From positions 1 to 7,563 of the forward strand of contig JACRFR010000024.1 of the NCBI GenBank assembly GCA_016212635.1: 7,563 nt of DNA. The letters are read 5' to 3'. The notes under the pieces were generated by a model. The model was not told the DNA's origin and did not search any database. It saw only the letters and a list, made by a program, of their open reading frames with translations. The stretch is from Candidatus Liptonbacteria bacterium (lineage in GTDB: Bacteria > Patescibacteriota > Minisyncoccia > UBA6257 > 2-01-FULL-56-20). Made by a program: the position numbers and the translations under genes. Each line of letters begins with the position of its first letter. Position 1 is the stretch's first letter. This document shows, in pieces, positions 1 to 5,548 of the stretch.

Positions 1-10
1 ATTTCTCATG

Positions 11-16
11 TATAAT
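11..16 (+). promoter_or_regulatory. Possible -10 box at the window edge
   Basis: TATAAT matches the sigma-70 -10 consensus exactly. A -35 box would lie outside the window, so only half the promoter can be judged. Transcription would start near 22-24, just before the hairpin at 28-87. The call rests on one hexamer plus its position. Confidence 0.25.
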
Positions 17-27
17 ATTCATGCGAG

Positions 28-94
28 CAAGGTGTTTTTCTTTGCGACAACAGTGGGGAACTGTGGTCATATGGGGAAAACGCCTTGTTTTATT
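28..94 (+). terminator. Hairpin with U-tract: terminator or small structured RNA
   Basis: CAAGGTGTTTT (28-38) pairs with AAAACGCCTTG (77-87), with one G-U pair. The stem can extend inward with further wobble pairs. Inside it, ACAGT (50-54) pairs with ACTGT (60-64) around a five-base loop. The outer stem is followed directly by TTTTATT (88-94). That is the shape of an intrinsic terminator, though the branched 60-nt body is larger than usual. With the -10 box at 11-16, the unit could instead be a small RNA of about 70 nt or an attenuator. No known RNA family is recognised. Confidence 0.35.
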
Positions 95-145
95 CAGTTT
101 TCCTACCTATTGATTGTAGCAAAAAGTGCAGGCGGGTCAGGTCCG

Positions 146-277
146 GGCACTGTTCGAAAACCCCAGGTTTGTCATTCCGGCGAAAGCCGGAATCCAGGTT
201 TTCTTAGTCACTAGATCCCGGGTCAAGCCCGGGATGACACTCGGCAAGCGGGGGAATCAATGTTTTCGAACAGCGCC
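146..277. repeat. Nested inverted-repeat element, outer arms
   Basis: The arms at 146-161 and 262-277 are complementary over 16 positions with one mismatch; the inner 12 (CTGTTCGAAAAC / GTTTTCGAACAG) are perfect. They enclose the GTCAT...ATGAC element at 171-238, giving a roughly 132-bp nested palindrome with no coding content. This resembles a non-autonomous palindromic insertion (MITE- or REPIN-like). No target-site duplication was identified. Confidence 0.6.
171..238. repeat. REPIN-like GTCAT...ATGAC element, copy 1
   Basis: Two hairpins lie side by side in opposite orientation. ATTCCGGC-GAAA-GCCGGAAT spans 174-193 (8-bp stem, GAAA tetraloop), and ATCCCGGG / CCCGGGAT spans 215-235. The element begins GTCAT (171-175) and ends ATGAC (234-238). 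Paired inverted palindromes of this kind are known in many bacteria as REP/REPIN-type repeats, usually intergenic. Related copies occur at 6073-6160 and, degenerate, at 6298-6368. Confidence 0.65.
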
Positions 278-339
278 ACGCGCCGCGGATAGAGAAGAGA
301 GAGGGACAAGTGAGGAACAAGTGAGGGAGCAGGAGAATA

Positions 340-416
340 AGACCTATTGGCCTGATAAGACCCATAAGTCCAGTTGGACCCATCGGCCCTATTGGACCCA
401 TGAGTCCAATAGGTCT
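340..416. repeat. 18-bp-periodic repeat with two competing hairpins
   Basis: GACCCAT recurs at 359, 377 and 395, exactly 18 bp apart; TTGGACCCAT is repeated at 374-383 and 392-401. CCTATTGGAC (388-397) pairs perfectly with GTCCAATAGG (404-413) over a 6-nt loop. AGACCTATTGG (340-350) pairs perfectly with CCAATAGGTCT (406-416). Both stems use 406-413, so they are mutually exclusive. The block ends 41 bp before the ATPase start. The reverse strand would read as a short Gly-X-Y peptide, which fits a repeat rather than a gene. Confidence 0.55.
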
Positions 417-442
417 GGGTGGAGCCGCTACCATTTCAGATA

Positions 443-451
443 TGCTACAAT
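443..451 (+). promoter_or_regulatory. Extended -10 promoter abutting the pilB start
   Basis: TG-C-TACAAT is an extended -10 box (TGnTAnAAT-like) with five of six matches in the hexamer. No convincing -35 is seen, which extended -10 promoters can tolerate. Transcription would begin about 457-458, at or next to the ATG at 458, so the message could be leaderless. No Shine-Dalgarno sequence precedes the ATG, which agrees. This is inference from spacing. Confidence 0.4.
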
Positions 452-457
452 TAACTC

Positions 458-1693
458 ATGCGCGCCATTGATTCGGTCAAACAGGAGATCGAAAAAGAGC
501 TGGTTCAACCCTTGCCCAAACTCTCGATCGTGCGACTGGTAGATCTGTTCGTGGAGTACGCCTACACTTCCCGCGCTTCCGACATCCACATTCAACCGGA
601 AGAGAATGGCGTCCGGGTCCGCTTTCGGGTGGAGGGCCTGCTGCGCGATGTTTTCAATAAGATTCAGATCTCTAATGATATTCACGCGGAGATCATTACG
701 CGGATCAAGGTCATTTCCGGCCTCCGGACGGACGAGCACGCCTCGCCCCAGGACGGACGCTTCAAGGCCGCGATCGAAGAATTCGGCAATGTCGACGTGC
801 GGGTGTCTATCATGCCCACGCATTATGGCGAAAACGCGATCCTCCGCATCTTGGCGGCCACCAAGGCCTTTGTTTTGGAAGACCTCGGCTTCAGCCCGGC
901 CGACCTGGAGCGCGTAGAGCGGTCCATCAGTCGGCCCTACGGCATGATCTTGGCCAACGGACCGACCGGATCCGGCAAGAACACCAAGCTCTACACCATC
1001 TTGAAGAAGCTGAACCGGCCGGTCGTGTCCATCATCACCGTGGAAGATCCCATCGAATACTCTCTGGATGGCATTACCCAGATCCAAGTTAACAGTCAGG
1101 TCGGTTTGACTTTCGCCAACGGCCTGCGGTCGATCCTGCGCCAGGATCCGAACGTGATCATGGTCGGTGAGATCCGGGACCAGGAAACCGCCAACATCGC
1201 GGTTAATGCCGCCCTAACCGGTCACTTGGTTCTCTCCACCCTGCACACCAACGATGCCGCGACCACTTTCCCGCGGCTCTTGGATATGGGCGTGCCGTCG
1301 TTTCTGGTCGCCTCCACGGTCAATATAGTCATGAACCAGCGGCTGGTCCGCATGCTTTGTCCCTCCTGCAAGCAAAGCCGCTCCCTTTCGGCCAGTGAAA
1401 CCAAGAGCTTGAAGGAGATCTTACCGGTCGCCGACAACCTGCAGTCCAAGCTCTTTTCGCCTAAGGGTTGCGCCAAGTGCGACCAAACGGGTTACGCCAG
1501 CCGGATCGGCGTACGGGAGGTACTGGAAGTAAATGACGAGGTCCGACGTTTGGTCATGAACCGGGCCAGCGCTCAAGAGATCAAACAGGCCGCGATCAAA
1601 AATGGCATGACCACCATGGTGGAGGACGGCTTGGCCAAGGCCCGCGCGGGGCTGACCTCGCTGGAGGAAGTCCTGCGGATAATACATGAATAA
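458..1693 (+). CDS. pilB: PilB/GspE-type pilus assembly ATPase, short form
   Basis: This is a cytoplasmic hexameric ATPase of the T4P/T2SS family, which powers addition of pilin subunits through the PilC platform. Visible landmarks: RASDIHIQP (39-47) and PQDGRF (97-102) of the N2 domain; Walker A region GPTGSGKN (168-175); Asp box TVEDPIE (194-200); Walker B VIMVGEIRD (233-241) with Glu238; His box with His256 and His263; a zinc site from Cys301, Cys304, Cys338 and Cys341. At 411 residues it lacks the roughly 150-residue N-terminal MshEN-like domain of typical PilB. TAA at 452-454 lies in frame just upstream, so the protein cannot begin earlier. Two residues depart from the usual GKTTTLY: Thr175 is Asn (AAC, 980-982) and Thr177 is Lys. 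Asn175 replaces the residue that normally ligands Mg2+, so activity is uncertain. The family call is very secure; PilB versus GspE cannot be decided from sequence. Confidence 0.95.
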   Translation: MRAIDSVKQEIEKELVQPLPKLSIVRLVDLFVEYAYTSRASDIHIQPEENGVRVRFRVEGLLRDVFNKIQISNDIHAEIITRIKVISGLRTDEHASPQDGRFKAAIEEFGNVDVRVSIMPTHYGENAILRILAATKAFVLEDLGFSPADLERVERSISRPYGMILANGPTGSGKNTKLYTILKKLNRPVVSIITVEDPIEYSLDGITQIQVNSQVGLTFANGLRSILRQDPNVIMVGEIRDQETANIAVNAALTGHLVLSTLHTNDAATTFPRLLDMGVPSFLVASTVNIVMNQRLVRMLCPSCKQSRSLSASETKSLKEILPVADNLQSKLFSPKGCAKCDQTGYASRIGVREVLEVNDEVRRLVMNRASAQEIKQAAIKNGMTTMVEDGLAKARAGLTSLEEVLRIIHE

Positions 1694-2768
1694 CCCCATC
1701 CCGCACCTCGGCAGGTTTTGGGAACGCATCTCCGCCCAAGAGCGGATCAATTTCACCCGTCACTTGGCGATCGTGGTCAAGGCCGGCGTGCCGCTGGTGG
1801 CCGGGCTTAAGATCATCCGCCGCCAAGCGGAGTCGCCCATGCTGGGCAAAGTTATCGACCAGTTGGCCCTGGACATCAACAACGGCAAATTCTTATCGGA
1901 TAGCTTGGCCCAATACCCTCATCTGTTCAGCGATTTCTACATCAGCATTGTGCGCATGGGGGAGTCGAGCGGGACGCTGACCAACAACTTGTTTTATCTG
2001 GCGGAAGAGATGGAGAAATCCCGGGATCTTTCGACTAAGATCAAGTCCGCGATGGTTTACCCGATCTTCGTCATGGTCGCGACGGTCGGCGTGGTCGCTT
2101 TGCTGGTCTTGGTCGTTTTCCCCAAGATCCTGCCGGTCTTCGCCAGTCTTAAGGCCAAACTGCCCCTGTCCACTCGGACCTTGATCGCGATCATGAACCT
2201 GTTGAATGATCACGGACTATCCGTGCTGGTAATTTCGCTCGCGGTGATCATCGCTTGGCGAGTGCTCCTGGCGCGAGTGCCGAGCTTCCGTTACCGAGTC
2301 AGCCGGGCGATGCTCTTTATGCCGGTGGTGGCGCCGCTCGCGAGCGGGGTGGCGATCGCGAACCTAACCCGCGTTTGCGGCATTCTCTTGAAGAGCGGCA
2401 TCCGATTGGTGGACGCCATGCACATAACCAGCCAGACCATGGGCAACTTGGTTTACCGGCGTTCGCTCCAAGCGGCGGCGGAAGATATTCGCCAGGGGGA
2501 AACTTTGGCCCAATCCTTGGATAAACACGGCCGGATCTATCCTCCGCTCGTAACCGGCCTGATCGAGATCGGCGAGAGCACCGGCAACCTGGAAGAAAAC
2601 CTGTTGTATCTTTCCGAGTATTACACCAAGGAGGTGCAGATCAAAACCGGCAATCTGACCGTCCTCCTGGAACCGGCCTTACTGCTCTTTATGGGGTTGA
2701 TCGTCGGTTTTGTGGCGCTGGCCATTATCACTCCCATCTACGAAGCCACTTCCGCGTTCGGAAGTTAG
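1686..2768 (+). CDS. pilC: PilC/GspF inner-membrane platform protein
   Basis: This polytopic membrane protein sits at the base of T4P/T2SS machines and couples the ATPase to pilin assembly. At 360 residues it is close to usual family length and has the two-repeat GspF architecture: a first domain at about 22-145 and a second at about 224-350. The repeats share a signature: FYISIVRMGESSGTLTNNL (84-102) and VTGLIEIGESTGNLEENL (289-306). Hydrophobic segments lie at about 125-148, 176-196 and 326-350. The ATG at 1686 overlaps the end of pilB by 8 bp, so the pair is very likely translationally coupled. A possible N-terminal extension of PilC is absent; the protein begins just before the first repeat. 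No damage is visible. Confidence 0.95.
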   Translation: MNNPIPHLGRFWERISAQERINFTRHLAIVVKAGVPLVAGLKIIRRQAESPMLGKVIDQLALDINNGKFLSDSLAQYPHLFSDFYISIVRMGESSGTLTNNLFYLAEEMEKSRDLSTKIKSAMVYPIFVMVATVGVVALLVLVVFPKILPVFASLKAKLPLSTRTLIAIMNLLNDHGLSVLVISLAVIIAWRVLLARVPSFRYRVSRAMLFMPVVAPLASGVAIANLTRVCGILLKSGIRLVDAMHITSQTMGNLVYRRSLQAAAEDIRQGETLAQSLDKHGRIYPPLVTGLIEIGESTGNLEENLLYLSEYYTKEVQIKTGNLTVLLEPALLLFMGLIVGFVALAIITPIYEATSAFGS

Positions 2769-2775
2769 CATACAT

Positions 2776-2803
2776 AGCGATGAGCGATGAGCGAAGAGTG
2801 AGG
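2776..2803 (+). repeat. Heptamer array before the GspH-like gene
   Basis: There are four 7-bp units: AGCGATG, AGCGATG, AGCGAAG, AGTGAGG. Positions 2776-2793 are perfectly complementary to the CGCTCAT array inside the next gene (2852-2884). A transcript could therefore fold into a stem with the start codon at 2833 in its loop. Confidence 0.7.
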
Positions 2804-2827
2804 AGAAAGCAGCACAGAGAAATAAAA

Positions 2828-2846
2828 TTTCCATGCGACAATTTCT
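2828..2846 (+). repeat. 19-bp start-codon repeat, copy 1
   Basis: TTTCCATGCGACAATTTCT is identical to 6575-6593. In both places it carries the start codon and the leader beginning MRQFL. The two genes otherwise encode different pilins, so this is a shared leader segment. Confidence 0.8.
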
Positions 2847-3309
2847 GAAGCCGCTCATCGCTCATCGCTCATCGCTCATCGCTAGGTGCGGCTTGACCCT
2901 GATCGAGATCATGGTCGCGCTCTCGGTGCTGGTGGTCATCCTGGCCGCGGGCTTGACGATTTCGGTCGGCCAGTATCGCCGGGAACAGATAACCGCGGAA
3001 CGGGATGTACTGGCAACCCTTCTGCGCCGGGCTCGGAGCGACGCTCTGGCCAATACCAACCAAGCGGATCACGGTCTGGCGGTAACCACCTCCTCCTACG
3101 TGGTCTATCAGGGCAGTTCTTACGCCGGTCGGACGGCGGACTATGATCAGCCCTTCGCGCGGACCAGCGGCCTTGTTTTAGGGGGACCGGCCGAGGTTAC
3201 CTTCCGGGCGCTGGATGCCGCGGTTCTGGCGACCGGCACCTTGACCATCAGCAACAACACCCGAACCCTCTCGGTTTCCGTGAATGAAGAGGGCCGGATC
3301 GAGTGGTAG
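2833..3309 (+). CDS. Prepilin, GspH/FimT-like minor pilin
   Basis: This 158-residue prepilin would be cleaved by prepilin peptidase and built into the pilus as a minor subunit. The motif is ARCG|LTLIE: cleavage after Gly20, Leu at +1 instead of Phe, and Glu25 as the conserved Glu5. A hydrophobic helix follows at 21-43. After it come a charged amphipathic stretch (REQITAERDVLATLLRRARSDA, 50-71, read in part) and a beta-rich head ending TLSVSVNEEGRIEW, typical of GspH/FimT folds. The leader (1-20) is mostly encoded by a 7-bp repeat. The gene lies 64 bp after pilC and is probably in the same operon. No good Shine-Dalgarno is seen; TAAAAT sits at 2823-2828. The ATG was chosen because the same start context recurs at 6575-6593. 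GspH is inferred from the head domain and gene order. Confidence 0.85.
   Translation: MRQFLKPLIAHRSSLIARCGLTLIEIMVALSVLVVILAAGLTISVGQYRREQITAERDVLATLLRRARSDALANTNQADHGLAVTTSSYVVYQGSSYAGRTADYDQPFARTSGLVLGGPAEVTFRALDAAVLATGTLTISNNTRTLSVSVNEEGRIEW
2852..2884 (+). repeat. CGCTCAT heptamer array inside the GspH-like leader
   Basis: There are four perfect CGCTCAT units (2852-2879) plus a partial CGCTA. Translated, they give the near-heptad PLIAHRSSLIAR of the leader, upstream of the cleavage site. A change of one unit would shift the reading frame of the pilin. Confidence 0.85.
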
Positions 3310-3356
3310 CGAAGAGCGAAGAGCGAAGAGCGAAGAGCGAAGAGCGAAGAGCGAAG
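3308..3356 (+). repeat. Seven perfect AGCGAAG units between two pilin genes
   Basis: The array is 49 bp of uninterrupted AGCGAAG. Its first AG belongs to the TAG stop codon (3307-3309) of the GspH-like gene. It is perfectly complementary to the CGCTCTT units at 5599-5616 and 6604-6617, and complementary at six of seven positions to the TCCTCGC array at 3431-3458. Confidence 0.9.
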
Positions 3357-3366
3357 ATAATCGGCA

Positions 3367-4833
3367 ATGAATAAAAAAAACAGAAAAGTCAAAAATTTGG
3401 CCAATAAGCAGGGCAACTCCGCGCGCCCTCTCCTCGCTCCTCGCTCCTCGCTCCTCGCTTCCCACCCAGGCCAGATCATCATCGAAGTCCTGATCGCCTT
3501 GACCCTCTTGACCATCACCCTCACAGCGATCTTCTTGGTCGTGTCCGGCGGCCAATCTATACAGACCGACAGCGGTGAAGCTAATCGCGCCTTGGAGATC
3601 GCTCGCCAAGGTTTAGAAATAGCCCGCACCACGGATTTCGCCTCGCTCGCGACTACCACCACCTCCACCGGCGCGTTTACTCGGCAGGTCGGTGTGACCA
3701 GCATTGATGCCACGACCAAGCAGGTCACGGTTACGGTCAGCTGGCAGACCGACGCTACCCGCACGCAGAATATTCAGTTCCAGACGCTCGTGTCCAATTG
3801 GCGAGGCGCGCAAGGTTCGGGCGGGGACACCGGCGGTTCCGGCTTGAGCGGCGATTGGCACCATCCGCGGACCTTGGGCTCGGTGGATCTGGGGGCGGGG
3901 GAGCAGGCGACCGGGCTGGATGTCATTAATAAGATTGTTTACCTGACCGCCAAGGCTTCATCCGCGAGCAAGGCGGACTTTTTCGTGGTCGATGCCACAG
4001 ACGGGGAGCACCCCCAGGTGGTTACCAGTACTAATACTGGCACTGGCTTGTGGGGAGTAGATGCCGCCGGCTCCTATGCTTACGTAGCCAATAATTCCAC
4101 CTCCGCTCAATTACAAATCATAAGTATTGTGAATCCCGCTAGCCCCAGCCTCATCAAGTCTTTCCAATTACCCGGTGTCTCCGGCTCGGGTGCTATTGGT
4201 AATGCGATCTTTTATGCCGATAACAAAGTTTATATAGGGACCAAGAAAGCTACCGGTCCGGAGTTTTTCGTGGTGGACGTATCCGACCCGGCAAATCCAG
4301 CGTTTTTGGGAAGCCGCGAGATGGGCGCAGATGTAAACGGGATTGAAGTGGTAGGTACCCTGGCCTATGTTGCCAACTCGGACGAGGAAGAATTGAAAGT
4401 TCTGAATGTTGCCAACCCGGCCAGCATTGTTCCCTACGGCGAATTTGATCCCGCAGGTGATTCCGAAGACGGTAAACGTGTCTCGGTCGTCGGCAGCAAG
4501 CTGTACCTCGCTCGTTTGGTCGGGGGCAACCATGAAGATCACCACGAATTTCACATAGTCAACATCGCCGACCCCGCGCACCCGGTGGATCTGGGCTCGC
4601 AAGATATAGCCGCCGACGTAAATGGACTGGTGGTGCGCGACTATCTTGCTTTCTTGGGGACGTCTGACACTAACGAGGAGTTCCAGGTTTGGAATATCAG
4701 CGATCCCGCCGATATATCGCTCTGGAGCTCTTTTAACTTTCCCCAAGTTGTCACCGACCTGGATTATGAGGACAACCTGGTTTACGCCGCGGTCCGCTCT
4801 AATGATGGTCTGCGGATAATAACTTCACAATGA
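3367..4833 (+). CDS. GspI-like minor pilin fused to an LVIVD beta-propeller
   Basis: This 488-residue prepilin carries a large extracellular domain. The motif is SHPG|QIIIE: cleavage after Gly35, Gln at +1, Glu40 as Glu5, and a helix to about 62. The pilin part runs to about 146, followed by a Gly/Ser-rich linker (147-163). From about 165 to the end there are beta-propeller-type repeats: FFVVDATDGEHP (205), LQIISIVNPASP (249), FFVVDVSDPANP (300), LKVLNVANPAS (343), FHIVNIADPAHP (395), FQVWNISDPAD (439), and a closing LRII (482). The 43-52 residue spacing fits LVIVD repeats, likely a six- or seven-bladed propeller. It occupies the GspI position in the order H-I-J-K; in T2SS, I, J and K form the pseudopilus tip, so a tip adhesin or ligand-binding module is the likely role (inference). 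GATAAT at 3356-3361 lies just before the ATG. It ends in TGA. Confidence 0.88.
   Translation: MNKKNRKVKNLANKQGNSARPLLAPRSSLLASHPGQIIIEVLIALTLLTITLTAIFLVVSGGQSIQTDSGEANRALEIARQGLEIARTTDFASLATTTTSTGAFTRQVGVTSIDATTKQVTVTVSWQTDATRTQNIQFQTLVSNWRGAQGSGGDTGGSGLSGDWHHPRTLGSVDLGAGEQATGLDVINKIVYLTAKASSASKADFFVVDATDGEHPQVVTSTNTGTGLWGVDAAGSYAYVANNSTSAQLQIISIVNPASPSLIKSFQLPGVSGSGAIGNAIFYADNKVYIGTKKATGPEFFVVDVSDPANPAFLGSREMGADVNGIEVVGTLAYVANSDEEELKVLNVANPASIVPYGEFDPAGDSEDGKRVSVVGSKLYLARLVGGNHEDHHEFHIVNIADPAHPVDLGSQDIAADVNGLVVRDYLAFLGTSDTNEEFQVWNISDPADISLWSSFNFPQVVTDLDYEDNLVYAAVRSNDGLRIITSQ
3431..3458 (+). repeat. TCCTCGC heptamer array in the propeller-pilin leader
   Basis: Four perfect 7-bp units encode LLAPRSSLLAS just before the cleavage site at Gly35. 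The unit is CGCTCCT in the register used for the other leader arrays. Confidence 0.85.
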
Positions 4834-4929
4834 GGAGAGAATTGAGAATATAGAATTGAGAATTAAGGGAAGACAAAAACATGAAAAAAGAAAATGGTGC
4901 TAAATCAGGTACGGCAAATTCTGGCCGCA
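4833..4929 (+). repeat. 97-bp perfect direct repeat, copy 1
   Basis: Identical base for base to 5452-5548, 619 bp downstream. It spans the end of one gene, an AATTGAG/AATATAG 7-bp array (4840-4867), an AAGGGA ribosome binding site about 10 bp before the ATG, the ATG at 4881 and the first 16 codons. Eight further bases match after one mismatch at 4930. It is a complete translation-start and leader cassette shared by two different pilin genes. Confidence 0.95.
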
Positions 4930-5453
4930 GCCCTACTCCCTACTCCCTACCCACCCCTCACTTCTCACTTCTCACTTCTCGCGGGGGCTTCACCCTCCTG
5001 GAAGCGGTGATTTATATCGGCTTATTCAGCATCCTATTGAGCTTTACTATCGGTATATTTTTTCAGATCCTGGCCGGATATGGGGCGCACCTTAATCGGG
5101 TGGAGACCGATAGCGTCGCCCGCTTCCTGGCGGACAAGATCGCTTGGTCCCTGGCCACCGCGACCGCGGTCAATCAGCCGGCGGTGGGCGCAACCTCGAC
5201 CGCACTTTCGGTTACCCGCTACAATTTTGCCGGCAACCCGGTGGTCGTAGACCTGGTCGGCGGTACGGCCCGCCTATCCCGCGCCGGCGGCACCGCTTAT
5301 CCCATAACCGGCAGCCGGGTGCGGGTTAGCAATCTAATTTTTGAACATCTCTCGGCGAGCGGCAATACTCCGGAAGCGGTCAGTTACCAGCTGACCGCGG
5401 CGACCTCCACCGCCTCCACCACCCTGGCCGGAACGATTTACCTTATGAAATAG
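4881..5453 (+). CDS. Prepilin, GspJ-like minor pilin
   Basis: This 190-residue prepilin has the motif SRGG|FTLLE: cleavage after Gly36, Phe at +1, Glu41 as Glu5. The hydrophobic helix EAVIYIGLFSILLSFTIGIF runs to about 61. The head region is rich in Ala, Thr and Ser and ends with a beta-rich segment (about 134-190). GspJ is inferred from the FTLLEA motif, the size and its place between the GspI-like and GspK-like genes; it could equally be called a PilW-like minor pilin. The first 16 residues (MKKENGAKSGTANSGR) are identical to those of the next gene because of the 97-bp repeat. The rest of the leader is a 7-bp repeat array. The ribosome binding site AAGGGA at 4865-4870 supports this start. 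Confidence 0.85.
   Translation: MKKENGAKSGTANSGRSPTPYSLPTPHFSLLTSRGGFTLLEAVIYIGLFSILLSFTIGIFFQILAGYGAHLNRVETDSVARFLADKIAWSLATATAVNQPAVGATSTALSVTRYNFAGNPVVVDLVGGTARLSRAGGTAYPITGSRVRVSNLIFEHLSASGNTPEAVSYQLTAATSTASTTLAGTIYLMK
4931..4979 (+). repeat. Seven-unit degenerate heptamer array in the GspJ-like leader
   Basis: Seven units run in unbroken register: CCCTACT, CCCTACT, CCCTACC, CACCCCT, then CACTTCT three times. They encode PTPYSLPTPHFSLLTS. The strict 7-bp phase despite changed units shows expansion followed by drift. Confidence 0.85.
4973..4997 (+). repeat. 25-bp shared tract at the cleavage motif, copy 1
   Basis: Identical to 6684-6708 in the broken pilin. It covers the leader end and the codons for TSRGGFTL. 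Similarity stops right after the Leu codon, where this gene continues CTG GAA and the other reads TGA GAG. Confidence 0.85.
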
Positions 5454-5548
5454 GAGAGAATTGAGAATATAGAATTGAGAATTAAGGGAAGACAAAAACA
5501 TGAAAAAAGAAAATGGTGCTAAATCAGGTACGGCAAATTCTGGCCGCA
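5452..5548 (+). repeat. 97-bp perfect direct repeat, copy 2
   Basis: Second copy of the start-and-leader cassette at 4833-4929. Its first bases overlap the TAG stop of the GspJ-like gene. The absence of any mismatch points to recent duplication or gene conversion. Confidence 0.95.

Noticed and set aside
146..170. GTTCGAAAACC as the T-arm of a tRNA.
   Set aside because: No matching acceptor stem, D-arm or anticodon arm precedes it; it is one arm of the inverted repeat with 262-277.
204..434. Reverse-strand reading frame with collagen-like Gly-X-Y text.
   Set aside because: It is short, overlaps the REPIN-like element, and its periodicity comes from the 18-bp DNA repeat. There is no ribosome binding site or partner domain.
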